Source: Paraburkholderia elongata | Lineage (GTDB): Bacteria > Pseudomonadota > Gammaproteobacteria > Burkholderiales > Burkholderiaceae | Assembly: GCF_013177735.1 (NCBI RefSeq) | Contig: NZ_WOEZ01000140.1 | Coordinates: 1-64,000, forward strand | Direction: 5' to 3' | Length of the DNA stretch: 64,000 nucleotides | In this document: piece by piece, positions 45,410-53,320 of the stretch | Numbering within the stretch: position 1 is the first letter of the stretch | Layout of the letters: every line of letters starts with the position of its first letter | The notes under the pieces: model-generated | The model's input: only the letters and a program-made list of their open reading frames with translations | What the model was told of the DNA's origin: nothing | Database searches by the model: none | Position numbers and translations under genes: made by a program

Positions 45410-46783
45410 TCAACCCGCCACCTGCCTGAACGGATCGAGACCCAGATCGATCAGACGCCGTTCGCGCACCACGATTTCCGCGCTCGCCGTCATGCCGTAG
45501 CGCAGCGGATAACGGGTGTCGGCGATCTGGTAGTAGTTCTTGTCGAGCGTCACGCGGCCTTCGTACACCGGCTGCTTGTCCTGTAAGGACGGCTTGGTGG
45601 CCGGCGAAATATAGGCGAGCGTGCCGTTGATCAGCCCATAGCGCTGGTATGGGAACGCGTTGAATTTCAGCTTCACCGGCTGCCCCTCGTGCAGAAAAGC
45701 ACGATCGTGTTCGGCGATTTCAATCTTCAACACCGGCTTCGCGTCTTTCGGCGCGATGCCGCCAAGCGGCGCGTTCGCCTGGATCTTGTCGCCCCGCTGT
45801 GTGGAGGTCACGTCGGTGATGACGCCAGAGACCGGCGCGAGGATCAGCAGAAAATTGTCTTTGTCGATGTTCTCGAAGCGGATCCGCGCAGCGGCTTCGG
45901 CCACAAGGCGCGCGCTCTGCAATTGCAGGCGCACCTTGTCTTCCGCGTCGGTGATGTCGCGGACTGCCGAGTCGTACTGGAGTTGCAGGTCGGTGGTCTG
46001 CTGCCCGCTGGTTTCGAGTTGCGCATTAGCCTGCGCGTATTCGTGACTCAGGCGGAAATCCAGCTCCGCGAGTTTCGATTGCGCGACACGGTAGGCGTTA
46101 TCCGCTTCCAGCGCGGCGGTCCGTTTCTGCTCCACCTGCAACTCGGCGATACCGCCGCCACCGGGCTGTGCGAAAAGCTGCGAGTAGCGGTCCAACTCCT
46201 GATGCGCCGCCTCGCGCGTGCGGCGCGCGTTGTCGAGCACGCTGCGCGCTTCGTCGAGTTCGGCCTTTTGGCCTTCGGCGAGCTTGGTCGTGCCTTCGGA
46301 TACGCGATTTTCGTGCAGGTGGGCTTCCACTTCCATCTGCGCCTTCAGCGCGGCCGCCTTGCGCTCCATCAGCGCCTTCTTCTCCGGGAACTGCTTCCAG
46401 TCGCGCTCGGCGTCTTCGAGTTTGAGCTGCGCCTGCAGCGCGTTGCTCGCTGCCTCGATCGCACCGCGCGCATTCAGCCGCGCCAGCACGTCGCCCTTCG
46501 ATACCGGCTGCCCCTCGGCGATGTACAGATCGGCGAGCTCGCCGTCGATCGGCGCATAGATGCGGCGCACCTCCGATTCCGGCGAGAGCGTGCCTTGCGC
46601 GCTGACGATCACGTCCGCGCGCCCCACGAACGACCACAGCAAGCCGACCACCACCAGCGCGACCATCGCCCAGATCAGCGCGCGAGCGAGCCGCACCGGT
46701 TCCGCGGTCAGAATCGCGATGCCTTCGACGCTGTGATCCTCAAGCGCCTCCGACAACGGTCTAGGGTGACTGTCGCGTTTCAC
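45410..46783 (-). CDS. HlyD-family periplasmic adaptor of the export locus
   Basis: A 457-residue membrane-fusion protein: a cytoplasmic N-terminus, one transmembrane helix (IWAMVALVVVGLLWSFVG), a biotinyl-lipoyl domain (VRRIYAPIDGELADLYIAEG), long coiled-coil segments and the C-terminal beta-barrel. It should bridge the ABC exporter and the outer-membrane factor. Its start overlaps the end of the FHA gene by 23 bp, so translation is probably coupled. Confidence 0.93.
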   Translation of the reverse strand: MKRDSHPRPLSEALEDHSVEGIAILTAEPVRLARALIWAMVALVVVGLLWSFVGRADVIVSAQGTLSPESEVRRIYAPIDGELADLYIAEGQPVSKGDVLARLNARGAIEAASNALQAQLKLEDAERDWKQFPEKKALMERKAAALKAQMEVEAHLHENRVSEGTTKLAEGQKAELDEARSVLDNARRTREAAHQELDRYSQLFAQPGGGGIAELQVEQKRTAALEADNAYRVAQSKLAELDFRLSHEYAQANAQLETSGQQTTDLQLQYDSAVRDITDAEDKVRLQLQSARLVAEAAARIRFENIDKDNFLLILAPVSGVITDVTSTQRGDKIQANAPLGGIAPKDAKPVLKIEIAEHDRAFLHEGQPVKLKFNAFPYQRYGLINGTLAYISPATKPSLQDKQPVYEGRVTLDKNYYQIADTRYPLRYGMTASAEIVVRERRLIDLGLDPFRQVAG

Positions 46784-49388
46784 TCTGCTCGTCTCCTATC
46801 AACGCCAGCTTCGCCTTCAACAGCCCAGGATCCAGCACCATGCGCAGCTCGGTCAACGAGCGGCGCTGCAAATCCGCTTCGGCCTGGATATCCGCAAGCA
46901 GGCGGTCGAAGTCGGCAGGATGGTCCGCCTTCAGCTGCGTATAGATGCGCATGCCCTGTTGCGCGGCAGACTGCGCATCGGAAAGCAGACGCGCCTCGCT
47001 GCGAAAGCCGGGCGAAATCCCCGCTTCCAGCCGTTGTGTGCCGCCAATCGACCCGCTCGCCCGATACTGCTTCCAGAGGCTCTGCGCGCGCAGCAGCAGG
47101 TCTTGCGCGCGCGCCAGCGCTTTGTCGTGCAAAGCGGCGACGTCTTTCTGGATCGATTGCACGAACCATGCGTCCGCCGTCGGATCGAGACTGGCGTAGA
47201 AGGACAGCAAGCGTTGGTCGTAATCCTTGCCGCCGCGTGTCTTCTGCAAGTCGGCGAACTGGTCGAGCAGCGCTTTCTTGTGCGCCAGTTCCGCTGCGAT
47301 CACGTCGGACCACGGCCCGGCAGGCATGGCCTGCAAACCGGCCAGCGCCTGTTGGGTATCGCCGCGCTGCCACGCCGCGCTCGCCGCGTCATGACGCTGG
47401 ATGACGTCCGCCGACGGCAGGCGGCTCGCGGCCAGTTGCTGAAACTGCGCCTGAAATGGCGGGGTGCTGAAATGCACCGTTTTCAGCAAGGCGAGCAACG
47501 GCGTCAGTTGCCGACTGAGCGCGGCGTTCAGCACGTCGGCGTAGTGGCGCAAATCTTCCCGTACACGATCGAGGCCGGCGAGACGCGGATAGCGCTGCGC
47601 GTAATCGTCGAGGACGGTGGGTAGCGCGTCAGGCTTGTCACGCGCCAGTTCGGTGCGAATAGTGCCGTTCAGGCGGTCGATGGCGGCGAGATACACCGAG
47701 TCGTCGCTTTCCAGTTTGCGCAGATGGCTCAGCGCCTGCGCGTACGGCTCCGCAAAAACTGGCACATACGAGGCGATGCGGTCGAGTGCGCGCTGATGGC
47801 TTCTGGCGTCGTCGTCCCATCGTTGCAGCAGGCCGTTGATGGTGGCCTCATCGGTGTACATGCGGATCGGCGCGTCTACCCCGCCGCGCCCCGCCACGAA
47901 GCGCTCCAGGTCGCCCACCCATTGCAATTCGCCGACCAGAGAGGCGGCGTCCGCATTGTTCGCACTCAATGACCTCATCTCCTTGAGCAGCGCGTCGGCC
48001 TGGTCGAATTGCGCCTTCTGCAGTGTGTTCAGCCAACTGGGGAGTTTCGCCTTCAGCAGCGCTTCGCTCGCCAATGCGCTGACTTTTGTGTCGGCAGGAT
48101 GGTTCGCCAGATAGCCGTTTGCCGCCGTCACCGCGCTGGTGTAATCGCCGCTCGCCAGCATATTTCTCAAGTCGCGCTCCGATGAGCCGCGCATGTAAAG
48201 CGTCAGCGCAATGGCCACCAGAACGGCGAAGGCCGCGCCGCTCCACCACGCGGCGCGACGCCCCATCATGTGATCGCCACCCGCAAAGGCTTTGCTGAGT
48301 TCGCCCGCGAGCAGACGCCAACGCTGCGGCCGGCCCTTTGCTGCGTTCGCTCCATGTGAGCCGTTCGAGCGTTGCTTGCCATGCGTCCCGTTTGCGCCAT
48401 GTGTACCGTTTGTTCTGCTGGTTCCGTTCGTGACGTTCGCACCGTTGGCACCGCCTGCCGGCGTGTCGCGCTTCGCGTGCGCGGACGCGGCCTGCGCCGC
48501 CTCGTTGACTTCGTCTTCGCGTTGTAGCCCCGGGTCGACGCAAAAGATATCGAGGAACGAATGCGCGGCGCCAACGAACGTGGTCTTGTCGGTATCGGCG
48601 GCTTCGTCGGCAGTGGGATTGAGGAATAGCTGGGTCACGGTCGGCTCGGCTTCAGGGGGGTTTTGCAACGTCACCCTGTAGACGAAGTGGTCGCCGCCAA
48701 ATGCAAGGACGTCCCCCTCCACAAGCGGCAGCGCGGTTTCGTCGAGCCGCTTTCCACCGACGAATGTGCCGTTGGTGCTGCCAAGATCTTCGAGGTAGAG
48801 TTCACCGCCCTTCAGAAAGATGTGCGCATGACGCCGCGAGATGTAGTTGACCTGATGCGGATAGCGGTCCTTGTAACGCGCGAAGACTTCGTCCGCCTTG
48901 CTGATAAGAAACGGGAACGCCTGCACGTCGATAGGCTGAAGCCCGAGATCGTCGCGCTGCGGCACCAGCAGCAGGCCGGGTGCGGGTGCCGCACTCGCGG
49001 CGGCGACGATCCGCGCGCGCGGCTCGATACTCACCCGATAGCAGAGCTCGCCGCCGAAGCACAATTCGTCGCCGGCACGCACCCGCGCGGGGGCTTGCCG
49101 CACCGCAACGCCGTTGAGTGTCGTGCCGTTCTTGCTGCCGAGGTCGGCGACATAAACAGCGCCGTGCTCCGTGAAAATCCGCGCGTGGCGGCGTGACAGG
49201 CGGGTAATCCGCTCGGCGGGGTAGTCCGTAAACGGCACCTCGCTGCGGCCGACCGCGAACAGGCTGTCGACGATCCGGATCGCGTCGAGCGCGGGACGCT
49301 GCGCGGACGCAACCGGCGACAGCACCACGTCGAACGTGCCGTCCTGGGTCGCGTGCATCTCAGCAATCGGAGCTTCGCCGGCGTTCAT
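46761..49388 (-). CDS. Membrane protein with two FHA domains
   Basis: An 875-residue protein. FHA domain 1 is at about 45-120 (RLSRRHARIF, DLGSKNGTTLNG) and FHA domain 2 at about 160-240 (ISRRHAHIF, DLGSTNGTFVGG), both with the phosphothreonine-binding Arg/Ser/Asn pattern. A low-complexity Gly/Asn/Thr/His linker (about 310-350), a single transmembrane helix at about 381-399 and a large, probably periplasmic helical domain follow. It should recognise Thr-phosphorylated partners, most likely products of the kinase at 55365. It heads the operon with HlyD, the parvulin-like protein, the ABC exporter and the sigma-54 activator; a sigma-70 promoter lies upstream. Confidence 0.92.
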   Translation of the reverse strand: MNAGEAPIAEMHATQDGTFDVVLSPVASAQRPALDAIRIVDSLFAVGRSEVPFTDYPAERITRLSRRHARIFTEHGAVYVADLGSKNGTTLNGVAVRQAPARVRAGDELCFGGELCYRVSIEPRARIVAAASAAPAPGLLLVPQRDDLGLQPIDVQAFPFLISKADEVFARYKDRYPHQVNYISRRHAHIFLKGGELYLEDLGSTNGTFVGGKRLDETALPLVEGDVLAFGGDHFVYRVTLQNPPEAEPTVTQLFLNPTADEAADTDKTTFVGAAHSFLDIFCVDPGLQREDEVNEAAQAASAHAKRDTPAGGANGANVTNGTSRTNGTHGANGTHGKQRSNGSHGANAAKGRPQRWRLLAGELSKAFAGGDHMMGRRAAWWSGAAFAVLVAIALTLYMRGSSERDLRNMLASGDYTSAVTAANGYLANHPADTKVSALASEALLKAKLPSWLNTLQKAQFDQADALLKEMRSLSANNADAASLVGELQWVGDLERFVAGRGGVDAPIRMYTDEATINGLLQRWDDDARSHQRALDRIASYVPVFAEPYAQALSHLRKLESDDSVYLAAIDRLNGTIRTELARDKPDALPTVLDDYAQRYPRLAGLDRVREDLRHYADVLNAALSRQLTPLLALLKTVHFSTPPFQAQFQQLAASRLPSADVIQRHDAASAAWQRGDTQQALAGLQAMPAGPWSDVIAAELAHKKALLDQFADLQKTRGGKDYDQRLLSFYASLDPTADAWFVQSIQKDVAALHDKALARAQDLLLRAQSLWKQYRASGSIGGTQRLEAGISPGFRSEARLLSDAQSAAQQGMRIYTQLKADHPADFDRLLADIQAEADLQRRSLTELRMVLDPGLLKAKLALIGDEQSETRQSP

Positions 49389-49505
49389 TTTATCTGGATC
49401 ACTAATCGTTTACCCGCCGCGGCGAGAGCGCAACAAGAACGGAAAGCAGAACTACGGCGAATAGTGGACGTTCAAGTGAGCCGCGCGGAACCCGGCCCCT
49501 TACAA

Positions 49506-49533
49506 ATTCTAAGTCACGCATAGCAAGTGTCAA
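49506..49533 (-). promoter_or_regulatory. Sigma-70 promoter of the FHA-exporter operon
   Basis: On the minus strand, TTGACA (49533-49528), a 16-bp spacer and TAGAAT (49511-49506), with a predicted start near 49499 and a leader of about 110 nt before the FHA gene. The export machinery would thus be expressed without sigma-54, unlike the peptides. Confidence 0.65.
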
Positions 49534-49614
49534 TTTTCAGATCCTCGGTTGTAAGGGCCATTCATGCGTCATCTGCAGCCGAAATACGCCACACGCGCCA
49601 CGCCTCGGATTAGC

Positions 49615-51120
49615 TCAGTGTTCCTTTACTTCCGCTTGCACATCCACACTCGGCCAGCCCCCACCCAGTGCCTTATAGAGCAACACCGTGTCGGACAGAA
49701 TCAGTTGATGGTTGGCGAGCAATTCCTGCTGCGCTTCCAGCAAGGTCCGTTCGGTTTCGAAAACTTCCAGCTGCGACACCACGCCGAGGCGCAATTGCGA
49801 CTGAATCTGATCGGCGACGATCTGCAGACGCGACACCTCCTGCTGCAATTCCACCCGCTGCGCCTTGTGCGAATTCAGGTTGACCAGCGCATTTTCCACT
49901 TCCTCGAACGCGCCCATTACGGCTACACGATACTGTTGCTCGGCGACCGTCGATTGCGCTTGCGTGACCTTCACGTGGGCCCGCACGCCGGGATCGAGAA
50001 GCGGAATGTTGATACTGGGCATGAATCCGTAAGTGAACGACTTCAGCAAATCGGTCAGTGCGAAACTCGCGGTGCCGCCGTGGCCGGTGAGGTTGATGGT
50101 GGGCAGTTGCGCGAGCTTGGCCTGGCCAACCAGGTTGTAGGCTTCCAGCACCCTGAACTCGGCGGCCACCACGTCGGGGCGCCGCGCAAGGAGTTGCGCG
50201 GGCAAGCCGTCGGGCACCACGGGCAGTTGCACGCGTTGCTGCAAATGTCCTTTCGGCATCTGGAACTCGCCTGCTGGCACGCCGAGTAGCGTGCATAGCG
50301 CGTTGTTCGCGAGATCGCGCGAGCGGCGCAGTTCGAGCAACTGGTTCGTCAGACGGTTAATCTCGGCCTGCTGACGCAACACCTGAGTTTGCGGCACGAG
50401 GCCGTTGCGGCGTTGGCCGTCGTAGATGGTGAGAATTTGCCGGTTCGTGACGAGCGTTTGTTGCTGCTGCTCGATCTGATCGTCGAATTGCAGGATCTGG
50501 AAGTAGGTACTCGAGACATTCGCCACCAGTTCCAGATAACCGGCGCGCCAATCCGCTTCGCTCGCGTGGAATTCGGCCTTTTGCGCCTGCACGCCCTTCT
50601 CCACTTTGCCCCAGATATCGATGTCCCAGCTCACCTGCGTCGCGACGTTGTACTGTTTGGAAAACGTCTGCCTCGTACTCTTTTCGAAATCGGCGCCGCC
50701 GCCAAGATCCATGGTCGGCAACGCGCCTGCTTTAGCCTCGCCGATCTGCGTGCTGGCCACGTCGATACGCGCGGCCAGCACCTTGATATCGAAGTTGCCT
50801 GAGATCGCTTTAGCGATCAGTGTGTCCAGATACGGATCGTGGAAGCCTTTCCACCAGTCCTGCTCGATGGTCGCGGCCGCTGATACCGGCGAGCCCTTTT
50901 GATCCGACCAGGACGCCTTGGCGGGCGTATCGGGCCGCTTGTAGTCGGGCATGCTGACGTCGACACACGCGCACAGCGACAGCGCACATGCCGTTGCGGC
51001 GCAGAGTCCGCGCAACGCCGCGGCCATGCGGCTCGCACTCGCCGGTCGACGGTTCGCACAGCACCGCGCCGAGGCGCTGAAAAAGCGCTGACGGACCATG
51101 GAATCAAGCAACGCTGACAC
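49615..51120 (-). CDS. NodT/TolC-family outer-membrane efflux lipoprotein of the export locus
   Basis: A 501-residue outer-membrane factor. An N-terminal signal ends in a lipobox-like SLCAC, followed by the OEP repeats (GQAKLAQLPTINLTG, TQAQSTVAEQQYRVAVMGA, LLANHQLILSDTVLLYKALGG). The GTG start at 51120 has GGAG at about 6 bp. Its position between a peptide gene and the FHA-HlyD-ABC operon makes it the probable outer-membrane channel of the exporter. Confidence 0.92.
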   Translation of the reverse strand: MSALLDSMVRQRFFSASARCCANRRPASASRMAAALRGLCAATACALSLCACVDVSMPDYKRPDTPAKASWSDQKGSPVSAAATIEQDWWKGFHDPYLDTLIAKAISGNFDIKVLAARIDVASTQIGEAKAGALPTMDLGGGADFEKSTRQTFSKQYNVATQVSWDIDIWGKVEKGVQAQKAEFHASEADWRAGYLELVANVSSTYFQILQFDDQIEQQQQTLVTNRQILTIYDGQRRNGLVPQTQVLRQQAEINRLTNQLLELRRSRDLANNALCTLLGVPAGEFQMPKGHLQQRVQLPVVPDGLPAQLLARRPDVVAAEFRVLEAYNLVGQAKLAQLPTINLTGHGGTASFALTDLLKSFTYGFMPSINIPLLDPGVRAHVKVTQAQSTVAEQQYRVAVMGAFEEVENALVNLNSHKAQRVELQQEVSRLQIVADQIQSQLRLGVVSQLEVFETERTLLEAQQELLANHQLILSDTVLLYKALGGGWPSVDVQAEVKEH

Positions 51121-51346
51121 GATTTTCTCCGATGACGCCGGCTACGCTGCACGAGGAGAACGCGCTATTTAAGTAAAGCATGTCCTGCCCGGCTTCACCA
51201 TCGAAGCGGTACAGGAAGGTCGGCGCGGGGATCGGGCGGTGACGCTGGGGTCGTGTGGAAAGAACGATTGGATGCGAAATCTTTTTGACGCGCTGAGGTT
51301 GCGCGTCCCGCGAAGGCTTGAAAGCCTCCACGGCGGCCTGCGCCGT

Positions 51347-51625
51347 TCAATACATGTTGATGTTGTTGCTCGAGCTCACATGCGGGTCGATCGTGGTGGT
51401 CGCACCGGTGACGAACGCTGCGTTGTTGCCGTTGGCGCTCTGAATGTTCATTTCGTTGCTGATCAACTGCGTGGCGATGACATTCTTGCTGTTGTTCGGC
51501 GCATACAGAGGCATGAAGTTGAAAAACGACGACGACGGATAGCCGTAGCCGCCACGCACGGCGCTCATGGCCTTGCTGTCGAGTTGTGCGGTGATGGACA
51601 GGTCTTTGATCATCAGCGTGTTCAT
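51347..51625 (-). CDS. Double-glycine leader peptide 2 (export substrate)
   Basis: A 92-residue precursor with a 26-residue leader ending VRGG (D8-L9, L15-D16, A19-M20) and a 66-residue core rich in Asn and Ser and free of cysteine. The core begins YGYPSSSFFNF and contains NNSKNVIATQLISNEMNIQS. AGGAGA is 7 bp before the ATG. It is a close paralogue of peptide 3 at 57955. Transcription is probably from the sigma-54 promoter at 51702-51716. The core is unlike classic lanthipeptide or microcin cores, and no tailoring enzyme is adjacent. Confidence 0.88.
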   Translation of the reverse strand: MNTLMIKDLSITAQLDSKAMSAVRGGYGYPSSSFFNFMPLYAPNNSKNVIATQLISNEMNIQSANGNNAAFVTGATTTIDPHVSSSNNINMY

Positions 51626-51701
51626 GGTAAATCTCCTGGAAGGGAAACAGCACAGTTCTGCGGTTGGGTTCCAGCATCTTGTCTGCTCGAGTGTCACTAA
51701 C

Positions 51702-51716
51702 GCATGGGCTGTGCCA
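51702..51716 (-). promoter_or_regulatory. Sigma-54 promoter of peptide gene 2
   Basis: Minus-strand TGGCACAGCCCATGC with GG-N10-GC spacing. The 40 bases that follow are almost identical to those after the promoter of peptide gene 3. The predicted leader is about 65 nt. Confidence 0.85.
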
Positions 51717-51839
51717 GCTATGATTTCCGATCCCAAGAAATCTTCCGGATGGCTGTAGATAAAGGACTTCGGGGAAGGTAAGCCGCTGGACGCAGCGCGA
51801 CGGCTGCGAAGCGACAGGTTGGAGCTGGCGGATCGCAAC

Positions 51840-51862
51840 CAACAACGCGCGTGGCAGTGTTG
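51840..51862 (-). promoter_or_regulatory. Upstream activator site of peptide gene 2
   Basis: CAACA-N13-TGTTG inverted repeat, extended here to perfect 10-bp arms GCAACCAACA / TGTTGGTTGC (51835-51867). Its promoter-proximal end is exactly 123 bp from the -24 element. The same core at the same distance precedes peptide gene 3, so it is a strong candidate enhancer for the sigma-54 activator. Confidence 0.75.
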
Positions 51863-51911
51863 GTTGCAACGTGACACTAAAGCGGAAAAGCCCCGTTGCG
51901 CCGATACCCCG

Positions 51912-52355
51912 TTAGCGCGCAATGACGGTGATCTTCTTCGAGTACACCGGCGGATTGTGCGGCATGTGCATGTCGTCGCCCAACAGCAGTTGCAACGTGT
52001 GCTTGCCGGGCGGCAGTTGAATCATCGTTTCCGTTTCACCCGCGCCGAAATGCAGATGGTTGCGATCCGAGGGAATTTCCTGGTCCATCGGCGGCAGGTC
52101 GGTGTCGATCAGCAGATGGTGGTGCCCCGTATTCGGATACTTGACGCCTTTCGGCGCCACGCCCATATACCGCAAGCCGAACCATACCCGAAACGGTTTA
52201 TTGGCCGGCACTACCTGTCCATCGTTCGGATAGCCGATGTAGAGGTGCGCTCCGGGTGGCGATGGTGTCGTGCCGGCCATGGCGAAATTCGGCGAGGCCA
52301 GTGACGCCAATGTCGCAAGTGCCACAAGCGCCGCGAGCGCGATGATCTTGTACAT
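51912..52355 (-). CDS. DUF4399 exported protein, copy 2
   Basis: A 147-residue protein: signal peptide (MYKIIALAALVALATLASLA) and a DUF4399 domain (TGHHHLLIDTDLPP, DRNHLHFGAGETE, LPPGKHTLQLLLGD). The conserved His clusters suggest metal binding, but the function is unknown. It is a tandem paralogue of the gene at 52402 (46-bp gap) and lies upstream of peptide gene 2. GGAGAGACC precedes the ATG. Confidence 0.9.
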   Translation of the reverse strand: MYKIIALAALVALATLASLASPNFAMAGTTPSPPGAHLYIGYPNDGQVVPANKPFRVWFGLRYMGVAPKGVKYPNTGHHHLLIDTDLPPMDQEIPSDRNHLHFGAGETETMIQLPPGKHTLQLLLGDDMHMPHNPPVYSKKITVIAR

Positions 52356-52401
52356 GTTGGTCTCTCCGTCCTGACGGACCCGCCTTGAATGAACGGGACA
52401 G

Positions 52402-52905
52402 CTAGTCTTTTAGTACGGTGATGGTGATCTTCTTCGAATACACCGGCGGCACGTGCGGCACGTGGTTGTGGTCGCCGAGAATGAGTTGCAGGGTGTGCTT
52501 GCCCGGCGGCAACTCGACGCGCGCGTCCGTCTCACCCGCACCGAAATGCAGGTGATTGCGGTCCGACGGAATTTCCTGGTCGAGCGGCGGCAGGTCGGTG
52601 TCGATCAGCAGATGGTGATGCCCGGTGTTCGGGATCGCCACACCCTTCGGGCACACACCCATGTTGCGCAGACCCATGCGGACCCACAGCTTGCCGCCGT
52701 GAATCACCGTGCCGTCCGACGGCCAGATGATGTATTCCTCGGCGCCCGGCGGCGAAGGCGTCTGTTCGGCAAGCGCGGAGTCCGACAGCGACGCGATACC
52801 GAGCGAGAGGAAAAGCGTGGCGCACCAGGCGGTGCAGAACGCTGCAAGCGTTGCCTTCGTTCCATGACGTAGGTCGAGCACGCCGAGTGGAGGGGTTCTT
52901 CGCAT
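52402..52905 (-). CDS. DUF4399 exported protein, copy 1
   Basis: About 167 residues with a longer N-terminus (hydrophobic AAFCTAWCATLFLSLGIASL) before a DUF4399 domain nearly identical in its core to the downstream copy (TGHHHLLIDTDLPP, DRNHLHFGAGETD). GGGAGAG supports the ATG at 52905. First gene of the two-gene DUF4399 unit; relation to the peptide system is by position only. Confidence 0.9.
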   Translation of the reverse strand: MRRTPPLGVLDLRHGTKATLAAFCTAWCATLFLSLGIASLSDSALAEQTPSPPGAEEYIIWPSDGTVIHGGKLWVRMGLRNMGVCPKGVAIPNTGHHHLLIDTDLPPLDQEIPSDRNHLHFGAGETDARVELPPGKHTLQLILGDHNHVPHVPPVYSKKITITVLKD

Positions 52906-52950
52906 TGCGCACTCTCCCGAAGAAAAGTCATAGCCGCCTCGGCTGCGCAA

Positions 52951-53320
52951 AGCGCAGGCCGGACGCTCCGGCTGGATGTCGTGGATACTCGCGTCGTTTC
53001 ACGTGGGTTCACGTGACGGATTCACGTCGCGGGTTTACGTCAATGAGCGGCAGCATTATTAAAACGGGCGTACTGCCCTACTTTGTGAATTAGCTTAGGA
53101 CGTAACTTGCCAAAAAGATACGCCACACTCGTTAACCGTATAACGCAATGACGATGCGCGGACTGTTGTTACGCGCAAACCGCGTGCTATCGTTATTCAT
53201 AGGTTGTCGATGGAGAGTCGATAGCAGCATCGATGCTGCGCCCGATCCACTCCAACTGCTGATGCGGGCGTCGCGGTCGTCGAAACCCTATGTTCTGTCC
53301 GGAACAAACAGGATACGAAT
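52951..53320. other. Divergent intergenic region without a gene
   Basis: Between the DUF4399 pair (minus) and the caspase-FGE gene (plus). Promoters for both must lie here, but no clear GG-N10-GC element or strong sigma-70 pair was found. GACAT/ACGTGG-like short direct repeats occur near 52985-53045. Confidence 0.4.

Noticed and set aside
51347-51922. 191-residue version of peptide 2
   Set aside because: The extension would translate the sigma-54 promoter and leader region; the internal ATG at 51625 has AGGAGA and matches the start of peptide 3.
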